DNA from: Macrobrachium rosenbergii | Lineage: Eukaryota > Arthropoda > Malacostraca > Decapoda > Palaemonidae | Length of the DNA: 64,000 bases | NCBI RefSeq assembly: GCF_040412425.1 | Contig: NC_089742.1 | Location: 72,406,506 to 72,470,505 of the forward strand | Direction of reading: 5' to 3' | Shown here: positions 44,641-55,890 of the stretch, piece by piece | Position numbering within the stretch: the stretch's first letter is position 1 | Layout of the letters: every line of letters starts with the position of its first letter | Notes under the pieces: model-generated | Told to the model about the DNA's origin: nothing | What the model saw: the letters and a program-made list of their open reading frames with translations, nothing else | Databases searched by the model: none | Position numbers and translations under genes: made by a program

Positions 44641-44735
44641 ATATAAATATATAAATATAAATATATAAATATATTAAAATATATAAATAAAAATAAATAA
44701 ATAAATAAAAATAAATAAATAAATCTATATATCTA
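44524..44735. repeat. (TA)n then (AAAT)n arrays
   Basis: TA array at 44524-44570 followed by (AAAT)n/(ATAAAT)n to about 44725. Confidence 0.95.
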
Positions 44736-45207
44736 TATCTTCTTCTTCTTTTAACGTGCCTTTTTCCCATTTGTATGGGGTAAGCTCGATGCCTTCTTTT
44801 TGAAGGCCTTTCATTTGGCTTTGGGGTAGACTTTGTAGTCTCGATCGGCTGCCCTGTCTCCCATCGCTTAGAGCCCAGTAGCGTATGTACATGTATTGTA
44901 CCAGTCACCGGCGCCCTTTCTCCCTGCAGCGAGGAAACGTTGAGCGGTTAGGTCGACAGTCGAGATGTGTGAGGTGTCTGTTATGTTTTTAGAAGATATG
45001 GAGTGGCTTTGTTTGTGTGTGTATTAGTCTGTAACACCCATTTGCTTTTAAGCAAACCTATCCATTGATTACATACATAATCCCGGGGTGTCTACACGGA
45101 TAGCAAAGGGTCCGCCTCTCTAACCGGTCGGCTGCGGATTTGAACCTGTGCCACAGACCTCTAAGAAGCCTGAGGCTGCTGCTCTAACCAACTTGGCCAT
45201 CGAGGCT
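44735..45207 (-). mobile_element. tRNA-derived SINE, minus strand
   Basis: Read on the minus strand, the head is GATGGCCAAGTTGGTTAGAG (A box), followed 45 bp later by GGTTCAAATCC (B box), with a class II tRNA-like longer variable region between them. A tRNA-unrelated body of about 370 bp follows and ends in an AAGAAGAAG repeat near 44740. The A and B boxes would drive RNA polymerase III. Not a functional tRNA: the acceptor stem does not pair. Confidence 0.8.
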
Positions 45208-45269
45208 CTATATCTATATATATATATCTACTGTATATACCTACATATCCATTTCTCTCTCTCTCTCTA

Positions 45270-45384
<115 letters not shown>

Positions 45385-45722
45385 TTGCTGCCATGGTGGT
45401 GCAGTGGTATGATTCTCGGCTACCAGTCGAGAGGACCAGGGTTCAAATCCCGTCGCTCACTGATGGCTCGGATTGCGCCACTGCAAAAATCCGGCAGCCT
45501 GTCAACCTAACAGTCCGAAAAAACCCAAGAGGTTCAGTAGGAGAATAGGTACCAGCCCTCGGGCTGGGGAGTTAAACAGTGGGCCTAGCGACGCAATGGC
45601 CAGGTGTCATAGGCATTGGGACCTGTCCCCCACTGGCTGTCAGCCTAAGAAACAGGAGATCAGCGCCTGCCCTATGAGCCTATAGAGGCCTAGGAGGACT
45701 TTAACTTTAAATAAAAAAAAAA
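45385..45722 (+). mobile_element. tRNA-Gly-derived SINE, plus strand
   Basis: The head CATGGTGGTGCAGTGGTATG then ATTCTCGGCTACC and GGGTTCAAATCCCG matches a glycine tRNA base for base over most of its length, including A and B boxes. The body runs to CTAGGAGGACTTTAACTTTA and ends in an A-rich tail next to a TA array. About 340 bp. Confidence 0.85.
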
Positions 45723-45724
45723 AA

Positions 45725-45732
45725 TATATAAT

Positions 45733-45807
<75 letters not shown>

Positions 45808-45820
45808 TATATATATATTA
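45725..45820. repeat. (TA)n microsatellite
   Basis: TA array with two AAT interruptions, adjoining the SINE tail. Confidence 0.95.
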
Positions 45821-46362
45821 TTTAAAGTGTGGGAATGGTTGCAGGATGGGAGAAATTCTAATTCTGTCTACATTTGTGAAATGCTTTACTCGAGTTCAGA
45901 GCCAAAACCATGCACAAAGGATTGACACCAACATAATTATAAATACATTAATTTTGATTTGTGTAAATGGGAATATGAAATATGATTATCTATCGTGCCA
46001 CTGGTGATTCCTTACAAGTAAGAGTAAAACTACTTGTGGTATCAGATACAATCTGTTTCTTGCAAGCTTCTACACGCTAATACGTTCAATTTTTTCTTTT
46101 TCGTTGATTATTGAATCCTTTCTGTTTTACAATATTTTGCTGACATCATATCCAGATTGCAACATAGAACTTTCTTTACTTTATTAAATAAAAGTACATA
46201 TTTTCCCTAAGATTGAAATCTTCTATATTTCTGAAAGAGTAAGTTTTTAACTGGATTAGGTACATTGCTTCAGTGTAGAAATCGTGTAATTTATTTCACT
46301 TGAATACGCTTCTAAAATCTGTCTCTGTAATGTTCTGTGATAAGATTCCTCACCACTGCTTT
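45821..46362. other. Intergenic, nothing recognised
   Basis: AT-rich sequence with no motif-bearing frame. Confidence 0.45.
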
Positions 46363-46764
46363 TTAGTTTTTTGTAAATAAAACACTATTGCTCCGGCTTT
46401 GTCTGTCCGTCCACACTTTCTCCTGTCCGGCCTCAGATCTTAAAAACTACTGAGGCTAGAGGGCTGCAAATTGGTCTGTTGATCATCCACCCACCAATCA
46501 TCAAACATAAGAAATTGCAGCACTACAGCCTCAGTAATTTTTATTTCATTTATGGTTACAGTTAGCCACAATCGTGCTCCTGGCAACGATATAGCCTAGG
46601 CCGCCACCGGGCCGTGGTTAGTTTCATAGGCCGCGGCTCATACAGCATTATACCAAGACCACCGAAAGGTAGATCTATTTTCGGTGGTCTTGATTATACG
46701 CTGTAGCGGCTGTACAGAAAACTTGACTGCGCCGAAGAAACTTCGGCGCATTTGTTACTGGTTT
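46363..46764 (+). repeat. Family H hairpin repeat, longest copy
   Basis: Starts GGCTTTGTCTGTCCGTCCAC, continues through CTACTGAGGCTAGAGGGCTG, AGCCTCAGTAATTTTTATTT, GACCACCGAAAGGTAGATCT and GTAGCGGCTGTACAGAAAAC, and ends in the perfect hairpin GCGCCGAAGAAACTTCGGCGC (46731-46750). About 400 bp, non-coding. Confidence 0.88.
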
Positions 46765-46769
46765 TATGT

Positions 46770-47191
46770 AGATTAGTGTCAGGAATGCTTTGCCAGCAGA
46801 TATCTTTTGTCTTTACCTGCCGAGAACAACCAAATATTCTGAACAGCAGCACCAATATGTAGTTCCAGAGGTCCTTGATTCCTCACACCGTTAGACTGTG
46901 GAACAGTCTCCCTGAGGGTGTTGTGTAAATGGAACCCCTTAAGACGAAGCGACAATGCAATATATTGCAACCCTAAAACAATTCACCTTCTATTTTTATC
47001 TATAATATTTATTTATTGACTTAATAATGTATCTTTTCTTTTTTTCTTAATAACTGATCTCTTATTTCTGTATTTCCTATTATCTTCTGTAGCCTGACTC
47101 CCATCAGGTGAACGCCATCTTCTTTGGAAGCTAGAATTGCAAGTCAGTGGCCCTTGTGGCCTTATTGCATATGAACTGGGTTTATCTTCTC

Positions 47192-47262
<71 letters not shown>
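46770..47262 (+). mobile_element. LINE 3' end with (AAT)n tail
   Basis: A frame near 46880-46925 reads IPHTVRLWNSLPEGVV, the motif close to the C-terminus of CR1/Jockey-type LINE reverse transcriptases. A 3' UTR follows with GGAAGCTAGAATTGCAAGTC, and then an (AAT)n tail (47203-47262). Strongly 5'-truncated. Confidence 0.7.
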
Positions 47263-47264
<2 letters not shown>

Positions 47265-47597
47265 GAGAAAGAAAGAGAACAAATTGATAAGTATCAAGAC
47301 CTGAAAATCGAAATAAGAAGGATATGGGATAAGCCAGTGGAAACTGTACCCATAACCACGGGAACACGAGGCACGATCCCAAGATCCCTGAAAAGGAATC
47401 TGGAAAAACTGGATGCCGAAGTAGCTCCAGGACTCAAGCAGAAAAGTGTGCTACTAGAAACGGCGCACATAGTGAGAAAAGTGATGGACTCCTGAGGAGG
47501 CAGGATGCAACCAGAACCCCCCCACTATAAAAACCACCCAGTCGAATAGGATGACTGTGGTAGACCAAAAAATAAAATAAAAAATAATAATAATAAC
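47265..47597 (+). mobile_element. Second LINE-type 3' fragment with (AAT)n tail
   Basis: One open frame from 47265 to TGA at 47493-47495 contains REQIDKYQDLKIEIRRIWDK, VPITTGTRGTIPRSLKR and KSVLLETAHIVRKVMDS. This is the C-terminal pattern (YQDL--EI-R-W, G-LGT-P--L, LL-TA-I-RKV) of a widespread non-LTR reverse transcriptase class. A short UTR and AATAATAATAATAAC tail follow. It begins directly at the tail of the previous LINE. Confidence 0.7.
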
Positions 47598-47599
47598 AA

Positions 47600-49863
47600 T
47601 AGTATAGTACTGACATATCAGAAGTATTTAAGAAACCGTTGAATCTTCACACATTTGTAGTGTGACTGTACAAAATTAATTGTGAAATAAGAAATGGGAT
47701 ATTAATGTAGTGAGACGCAACTAAAGCTTACAAAATTAATAAAGAGACATTTTAAATGCTAGTAAAAGTGTTTGAATGTTCATAAGAGGAGAAAGTTACA
47801 AGTGACTGTGAGCAAGCGGAGGATTAGAATGGTAAATGGGAAATGAAAATAGTCTAAATTATTTAAAAAAAAAAATCTTTTCCAAGCAATTTTGTTTGAA
47901 ATATAATGTACCTGGATATAACTGACTTCCAGACAATGGGAGAACAAAGACACTAAATCATTGAAAATTGAGATGATATCTCTGAATATCGGGAGACTGC
48001 TGCGAATCATTATGTTTATATACAGTATATGTGGTTTTTTCTAGCACGCGTCATACCTCAATGGCTTCTCTACTTCCAGTTCATTTTAGATCTCTCTTAA
48101 GCTTTGCAAGTACTTCATGGATCATTAAGAGAGATATCTCAACTACTATGAGTTGTCTCACCTATACGCTAAGATAGGATATTTTTCAATTCTAGCGTTC
48201 AGGTTACTAAAATAGCAAAGTATAAGAATGGTATATATATATGTGTTCATGAGCACAACAGAGTGGAACATTTGACAATGATCGAAATCATCTACAGCAA
48301 TGTCTTCCTATCAGTAATTTATAGATCTATGAAGATTAAATTATCACAGATTCCTTTACAAATACCCTACGAGATTAACCAGCTTTTTATGATTAACTGC
48401 TTCAGAAGCACTATTAAAAGCAATTTTAGGAAGATGGGATCACTGAAATGGCCAACATTGTATTGGAGGAAATTTATATTACAAAATATGCAATGCAAAT
48501 ATCTAATGTTTCCGATTTGCATGCGGAACTTCAGCACATTCAAATTAAGAAAACAAGAAGAAATTTTTAAGGTCTGAAAGTCTTATCGACAGAGAAAACT
48601 CTAGACGAACTCAGGCTAAAGGGTGGAATCTGGAATAACAAATGCTCCGCGGTATGCCCCAGGGATGCTAGGATCTAAAACTGTGCTCACGTGCTTATTA
48701 TTGCACGGTTCGTTCTTGTGAATTTCCAGTCACAAAAAAAGTGTTACCCAATCTAAGAAACAATTCTCAAATTTATACTGTACCGGTATTAATACTTTAT
48801 TAATAACCGAAATCTAACTACATCAAGTAACGAAGGTTTCTTCATATAAAGTTTCCAATAATTTCCCTACGACAATTTACAATCCCTTTTTTTTTATTTC
48901 AATTTTTTCTCCAGAGTCCAACTCCAAGAACCGAGGAGAGGCTGTTCTTCCAGCAATTTCCCTGACGACTTCCGAAATCTGCCATCATCCAGCGGCATAG
49001 CCGCGGCCCCCATCAGGCCAAAGCGTCGTTAAGGGAAGACAAAGCAATCGCCGACGAGCTCGATGCTGCAAAAATTGGTAACTTTCAGTTTCCCTTTGCA
49101 TTTTCCTCCTCCACCACCTTTATTTTTAAAAATAAAACAACGTAGGAGAAGTGGTAGCAAGCTAAAGTGGTTACTCATTTTACAAATGTCTTAGCAGAAG
49201 TGACAACAATTCCAGTATTGCTAGCAGTTTAACATTTCATGTCCAGTACTGAAAACTCTGCAAGGATATGTTCTCAATATAGTTTTCCATATAAGGTTTT
49301 GATTTTTTCCTTTTGAATTTGACAGTCATAATAAAGAACTGCACAATTCTTCATTCATTTGCATTTTACCTCTGGAACATGAACCTGAAGCACGTGAAAA
49401 ACTAAATATCATAATTATAAGCCGTTACTATTTCAAAGGGGACCTTCCGCGCTGCACATAAATCAGTTGCTGTTTTAGATAACGCCATGATGAGTACCCT
49501 TATAACTTTTGTTTCCATATTCTCAAACTTGTTTTAAGATACTGAGTTACCGAAAGTGACGATCATTTAATTTCAGAACCTTATCTAAGATATGTTTGTA
49601 CTTACGAAAACTTATTATCATTCTGCAAATGTGGTATATGCTGAAATTCCTTTGATTTTTTTTTAAATTTATCACCTTTGTTTATGAAAGCTATTCATTA
49701 CTTTTTCTCTTCGGTTCTACGTTTGCTTCGCAAGCTTAAGCCTTTAGCCTCAATGTATCTGACTGTTTACTTATGAATAATAATTATGATAACGTATTTT
49801 TGTTCTGGGTAATGAGTATTCTCGTGCCTTTACAGTAATTCTGAAAACTCTCATTATCTCCAG
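47600..49863. other. Intergenic or intronic, one weak candidate exon
   Basis: Mostly AT-rich. At 48917-49076 a GC-richer stretch has an acceptor (TTTTTCTCCAG) and donor (GTAACT) but no frame without a stop; one frame ends REDKAIADELDAAKIG. It could be a decayed Aster exon upstream of the VASt domain. I would not call it. Confidence 0.35.
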
Positions 49864-50185
49864 AGTCGAGAGCAAGATCCCCTCCACTTGCAATTGCCCC
49901 CTGGAATCGCAGCACACAGGAAGTGAGTTGCTGAATGTGGTGGTGGACCTGCCCTGCCCATAGACTCTGTCTTTACGATTCTCTTCGTCCAAGAGCAGTT
50001 CATGCAAGGTCTGATTTTAATCTATAGACCTTGAGTTCATGGCTGACGTCTATCACGCCCAGAAGACGAGTGGTAAGGTTCGGGCTTTTGTTGTTCTGCG
50101 GAATATTAAAATGTCTTCTTTCTTCCAGTATTAGTATATTAATATCAGGATATCCACGATTATAGAAGCCCTGATATTCGCACAA

Positions 50186-50190
<5 letters not shown>

Positions 50191-50264
<74 letters not shown>
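50191..50264. repeat. (TA)n microsatellite
   Basis: Pure TA array in the first visible Aster intron. Confidence 0.97.
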
Positions 50265-50268
<4 letters not shown>

Positions 50269-50469
50269 CTTTCAAAATATAACAAAAGTGAAAATTTAAA
50301 CATGTGGTTAAATAAATATTCAAAATATAATACCATGCGCTAATGTTTCTTTAAATATGTGTTTAAAATTTAGTATAATCTTACATGTTAGTTTGAAAAT
50401 ACATAAAATAAGTTACAAGAATAAATTATATTTTACAGCATATGTAAAGGTACAAATAAACATATTCTG

Positions 50470-50471
<2 letters not shown>

Positions 50472-50541
<70 letters not shown>
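50472..50541. repeat. (TA)n microsatellite
   Basis: Pure TA array, intronic. Confidence 0.97.
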
Positions 50542-50550
<9 letters not shown>

Positions 50551-50736
50551 TAAATGCATGTACGTTAAGAAGAAAAGATGGTCGTCACATATTAAAAATT
50601 CTAAAGGGAGTAATTGCAGATCCAAAGTGCTACGAGATATGCTGGTGCTTGTCATGCACTGTTAAAAGCAACTGACATTACTGATCACGATAGTTGAAGA
50701 CACAACAACAGAACTAGGCTCGATAGGTCATAAAAG

Positions 50737-50737
<1 letters not shown>

Positions 50738-50799
<62 letters not shown>
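50738..50799. repeat. (CT)n microsatellite
   Basis: About 31 CT units, intronic. Confidence 0.97.
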
Positions 50800-50805
<6 letters not shown>

Positions 50806-51496
50806 TTCCCTAAAATAAATCATTCTTCCTTTTCTGTAAAAGTGATCCTTATTCTATTTTTAGCATCGCGGATAGTCGATAAAACTTGATCGTCATTTTG
50901 CCTCTAGTAATATAATTTATTTTAACAAGGCGTCACTGCCTTGTTAAAATAGATTATAACAAGGCACTGACGCCCATCCTACTGTTGTTAAACGTGCTGT
51001 GGACCTTGCTGCTGTGAACGTTAAAAGTCGGAAAACCGTTCTCTGTATGTTCATAGATACTTTTCTTTGTTTTCGTTCCGAAAGGAATAAATGATAAGTA
51101 CGTAAAAAAAAAAAAAAAAAAAAAAGGACAGATGTCTTTATTTTAACTAATTCCGTCTCCATTACGCATTTCTTTAAATTCCGTCTCCACTAATCAGTCC
51201 ATCAATTATTTCTTGTTCTAGACATCACTTGCACTCCGTGGCAGGAGAGAGACGACGGGTCAAGGCCCGACAGATGACCTACTGTACACCATGACCCTTC
51301 CGCCGCGCCATCGAGCTTCTCACCCAAGGTCTCTTACGTCACGGCAAACCAGGTAATGATAGCTTACGATGACTGCTTCTTTGTATTCTTTAAGCGCTTT
51401 ATACAGACGATCACCTCGCAGTTAGCCTACGCGCTAGCGGTTCCAGAAAAAAAAAAAAATATATATATATACACACACAAAACACACACATGGGGG

Positions 51497-51499
<3 letters not shown>

Positions 51500-51581
<82 letters not shown>
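51500..51581. repeat. (TA)n microsatellite
   Basis: About 41 TA units, directly left of palindromic element P copy 2. Confidence 0.97.
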
Positions 51582-51582
<1 letters not shown>

Positions 51583-51583
51583 T

Positions 51584-51742
51584 AACAGGATCTCATTCAA
51601 ACTGGACGGTATCTAATGGAGTATTTATTCAGAAAAGTAACTTTTTCTGAATATACACTCAATTAGATACCATCCAATTTGAATGAGGTCCTATTAATAA
51701 TGCTACTAATGCACAGAACCATTGTGTATGTGATAAAAATAA
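51584..51742. mobile_element. Palindromic element P, copy 2 (MITE-like)
   Basis: Arms CTCATTCAAACTGGACGGTA (51593) and TACCATCCAATTTGAATGAG (51669-51688). An inner stem, TATTCAGAAAAGTAAC / TTTTTCTGAATATA, extends the fold. The right flank AATGCACAGAACCATTGTGT matches copy 1. Confidence 0.8.
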
Positions 51743-51743
51743 A

Positions 51744-51760
51744 TACATACACATACACAC

Positions 51761-51850
<90 letters not shown>

Positions 51851-51852
51851 TA
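51744..51852. repeat. (CA)n-(TA)n array
   Basis: CA-rich start followed by about 35 TA units, directly right of element P copy 2. Confidence 0.96.
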
Positions 51853-51958
51853 TATTTTATAAGAGATATTATTTTTCCCATTTTTATACAGTATTTCTCA
51901 TTTATGTTGTTATTATCTAAATCTTCAATATTATTATTTTGGCATTATTTTTTTACAT

Positions 51959-52011
51959 TGGAGGGGTGGGGCACGTGCCCAGGTGCCCTCCCCCCTGGAT
52001 CCGCTACTGAG
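51959..52011. repeat. hAT-like element end (fragment)
   Basis: GGGCACGTGCCC palindrome, C-rich stretch and GGATCCGCTACTGAG, similar to one end of CAGTGGCGGATCC-type non-autonomous elements. No second end found. Confidence 0.35.
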
Positions 52012-52798
52012 TCTACGTTTAGTACGAATGCATGGCTGGGTTTTTGTTAGGATTTTTTCAGTACATCGTCGAAGAAGTGTCTTAGAGAGAGACTTTGAAA
52101 TGAATATCAATCTTTGATCAGGTTAGAAAGCATACATACATACATAGCCAACATAGATTTCGAACAACTTTATGTTGATCACATGGTTACATTTATCACT
52201 AGAAAAAATTATCTGAAATCAATTACGAATTAGTCATTACTTTAAATTTAATTTTCTAGCCATTTGCGATCTTAAACTAATATGTACTGCAACTTTCTTT
52301 GATTGCAGATCTTATTACTGACTGGATTATTCTAGACGTTGTGTTCAAGCTCGTTCTGCTGTAGTGTCAAACTGCATAAGAACTAACCAATACACTGCAC
52401 TGCAATTTTAACTTTACCTGCAGTTCAGGGGTTTGAATGCAAGTGCCAGGAAGTAAAAACTGTTTCATTACTTATTTTTTGTCTCACTGGATTTTTTTTT
52501 TTGTCTCACTGAATTTTTTTTTTGAGTCTCACTGATTTTTTTTTCCAATCTATACCACTTTCAGGGGCGGCGTCTAATTCAGCTCTGGTTTGTTCGCAGG
52601 TTCTTCTCTCTCAGAGCAGCCCTGGTGATGTCTACATCGTTGAGTCCGAAGTGTTAAATTCGGGCATTCCTTACAGAGGCGCATTTTACGTCGTCAAACA
52701 CTTCTGCACGTGCCGACAAGAAGACGCCAAGACTGGCGTTGTGAGCTGGGCATCGGTCAAGTTCAAGAAAACTATCTGGGGCTTTGTCAAAAGTCAGT

Positions 52799-52825
52799 CA
52801 GAGAGAGAGAGAGAGAGAGAGAGAG

Positions 52826-52880
<55 letters not shown>
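52799..52880. repeat. (GA)n-(TA)n array
   Basis: GA run then about 26 TA units, starting 6 bp after the donor of the third Aster exon. Confidence 0.96.
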
Positions 52881-52883
<3 letters not shown>

Positions 52884-52889
52884 GGAAAT

Positions 52890-53020
52890 AATCAACACAT
52901 GCGCACCTCTTTCAAAGAAATACATCTCTGACTCACATCGGGATCGAACCCAGGTCTCTCAAATGAAAGGCCAAGGCTTGTCACTTGAGGACATGGGTTC
53001 GACCCCGACGTGAGTCAGAA
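52890..53020. repeat. Two tRNA-like (SINE) fragments head to head
   Basis: ACTCACATCGGGATCGAACC (52931) and its near complement GGTTCGACCCCGACGTGAGT (52996) form 25-bp arms. Each contains a B-box-like GGTTCGA-type sequence, in opposite orientations, 43 bp apart. Confidence 0.7.
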
Positions 53021-53029
53021 AAAATGTGT

Positions 53030-53236
<207 letters not shown>

Positions 53237-53274
53237 AATATTCTGCTGTTCACATATATGCATTTTTATTGTAG

Positions 53275-53548
53275 GAATATCATTCTGACAAAGACGAGAA
53301 GGCGGCTTTGTATCGGCCGATAGTGCAGGTATTTTAAAATTAACGTCTTTTTAGTAGCATTAGGGGCCTAAACCTACAAGGAAAGTTTCACCAAGTAACC
53401 TCTATTGAAGGTGGTCTTAAGCTTCCTTTTCCCTGTTCTCTGTTCAGCGAATGTTTTGACAAAATTTCAGACCCCGAGGCATAAAGACTGCCGCTCCCGC
53501 TGCCCTGGTTTTGACCGAAAGAGGTCGCAGAGAAGAAAACTGTCGTAG
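53275..53548 (+). other. Two candidate exons, unassigned
   Basis: 53275-53328 (acceptor TTTATTGTAG, donor GTATTT) reads [18 protein letters not shown]. 53471-53548 (acceptor AAATTTCAG) reads TPRHKDCRSRCPGFDRKRSQ and then ends in a stop. They join in phase 0. They lie in the Aster intron before the exon at 60142, but the phase does not fit the Aster exon at 52600-52792. They could be an alternative 3' end or chance. Confidence 0.3.
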
Positions 53549-54243
53549 AGGAAGCACACGTCCGTGCTTCCGTCTTTTCGTCCCCTTTGTCCCTTTTCTA
53601 TCTTTTATTTACTAAGTGAAGTGACGAATTAATCCCAGAACTCCCGGGCGTATGTTGCAGTGCGCAAGCAGCCTACGTGAAGGTACGTCTGGAATTTTTC
53701 AGAGTTTCGTCGATTTGCTAGTATCTCTTCCTGTATTTCAACCTTTCTAATGTTCCCTCTTCGCCACCATCTACGAATAGTGGTATAAACAATTTACTTT
53801 TATGAAGTCTAGATTAAGAATAATTTATATTGCTTAGCGACATTCAACTATTCCCATGAAGTAACTAGGAATTAGGGAAGGTTAAATAAGAAATTTTCAG
53901 CATTTCGGCAGCCTTGTGTCTCGACCGCCATTGTTTGGAAGAGGAATAGCCTTTTACCAGCGCTAAATTGCGGAATAATCCGTTGTTTAAAACCTTATTG
54001 AAGCAAAGGGAAAATTGACTGTGTCCGAAGTTGGGCGATTGTTCAAACCTAATTTCCTAGCTAACTACATATTCTTTGTGTCAGTTTTCTTCTCGAACCT
54101 TATTCAATTAATAATTGTCTGTCTTTGAGGTTAAATTTTAGCTTTAAATGACAGGTTACGTGTTTTGGCACTCAGGGCCTCATAAATTACGTTAGGCTAA
54201 TCAAGTAATAAACTCATCAGCCAAGCCCCTCCACATAATATTA

Positions 54244-54277
54244 TACATACATACATACATACATATATATATATGTC

Positions 54278-54353
<76 letters not shown>

Positions 54354-54354
54354 T

Positions 54355-54393
<39 letters not shown>

Positions 54394-54460
54394 ATATATA
54401 TATGTTACTATATATATAAATGATATATTAATATAATATATATATATATATATATTATAT

Positions 54461-54495
<35 letters not shown>

Positions 54496-54520
54496 GGTAT
54501 ATCTGGATATATTATATATA

Positions 54521-54555
<35 letters not shown>
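54244..54555. repeat. Long interrupted (TA)n region
   Basis: About 310 bp of TA repeats with ATAC, CTCT, TCCC and GCGC interruptions, apparently an old, eroded array. Confidence 0.95.
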
Positions 54556-54556
<1 letters not shown>

Positions 54557-55276
54557 GGAGAACTTTCTGGAATGAAGCTATCAAGCCCTTCCCTTTATTT
54601 ACCCTTCCTGCGACCTACCACATTCAGCTAACCACCGGATACCTAATTCTTCGCCAGGTCAACAGAGGTCAACAGATTTTTCAAGCAACGGCCCCAAATA
54701 TCTCCGGCTGAAGAAGCCAGTTCTTGAATCCCTGAGCTGAGGATGGATACTGAATAAATTATACTGATTTATCATACAGTGGAAAGAGACCACTTCATTA
54801 CTTACCACAGGTTATTCGACGTTATGCTCACTGTTTGTTTTTAGAAACGTGATTCTAAATACTGAGTGGTCTTGGGGATGTGTGACGTATATAGATTTTG
54901 TTTGATTGAATTAAGAATCATTAAAATGATTTTACTTTTTAAAGAAGTTAGTCAGCACAGTTACAATCAAACCTGTTTTACCAGCCTTCTGGCAAAATAA
55001 ATTTCATAGTAATTTTTCTCCAATAATCGTTTTACTAAAACCATGGAATTTGAAAACAATCATATACTGTATATTGAAAGCAGGTTTAGAAACCTTGTTT
55101 GAGAAGGCTGGGCGATTCCCATCAGAGTATTCTGATTCTTTCAGACTTCATATTTGCTCATCCTCATGATATTTTTCTCCTGCCCTTTAGCCTTCTTTCA
55201 ATTAAATGACAGAAACTCGTTCTTTTTCATTTAGTTGTGAATTTGGTGCTCATCACGTTCTCCTGGTACATATCAT
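54556..55276. other. Intronic, nothing recognised
   Basis: Left flank of the Mutator-like element, inside the last visible Aster intron. No motif-bearing frame. Confidence 0.45.
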
Positions 55277-55304
55277 AGTTTCAGGGGAATTGCCCCCACA
55301 TGAC

Positions 55305-55420
55305 AAAACCACCACCGACAAAACCTCCACCGACAAAACCCCCATACGACAAAACCCCATATGACAAAACCCCATATGACAAAACCTCCCTACGACAAAA
55401 CCCCACCGACAAAAACACCC
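55305..55420. repeat. Minisatellite terminal repeat, left end of MULE
   Basis: About eight units of GACAAAAC(C)CCCATA(C/T), 13-17 bp each. Confidence 0.85.
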
Positions 55421-55579
55421 ATATATTTTCTAAAGCAGCTTACTGAAATGACTAGTGTACATATAGTTTTTTTAATCGTTTATTAAAGAAGATAAGATTA
55501 TAAAGTAAAATTTACAGTTTCGTAATATTTATTACACAAAACATATAGGAAGTCAGAATTTATATATTCTTATATTTTT

Positions 55580-55889
55580 GCTACACCATTAAGAAATTCT
55601 TCGATGTCCTTCTTACCATTACTAAAATCAAGACAAAGATTTTGCAATCGAATTGCAATTTTAAGTTTCTCTTTAATTTTCTTACGAAGAGGTTCTCCGA
55701 TAGCATTCTTTTCCAAGCAAGTTTGAACTATCACATCTTTGTTCAGAGCTTCAATTCAACTCCCTGTGGGATGACTATAACCAACCAGGTATTTAAAAGT
55801 ATTGTTCCAAGTTTCACACTGGTTAAATTGTACGGTCTTCGCCACTAACTGTTCTTCATACACCCTCCATTTTCAGGAGGAAATATTGG
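55580..55889 (-). pseudogene. MULE transposase, C-terminal part (left of the Harbinger insertion)
   Basis: On the minus strand the frame continues after the insertion with IFPPEN, then after a 1-nt loss WRVYEEQLVAKTVQFNQCET, WNNTFKYLVGYSHPTG, a stop, and EALNKDVIVQTCLEKNAIGE. The E-x-W-N-N-x-F-x-x-L-V-G-x-x-H-P pattern is the usual MULE transposase C-terminus. Confidence 0.75.
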
Positions 55890-55890
55890 C

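Noticed and set aside
45385..45460. Functional glycine tRNA gene
   Set aside because: The acceptor stem does not close, the B box has a C-to-A change, and a long SINE body with an A tail follows.
54244..54555. Satellite or centromeric repeat
   Set aside because: Only interrupted TA repeats with no higher-order unit.
55305..55420. CRISPR-like array (short regular repeats with spacers)
   Set aside because: Units abut without unique spacers, lie in an animal genome, and mirror the other end of a MULE.
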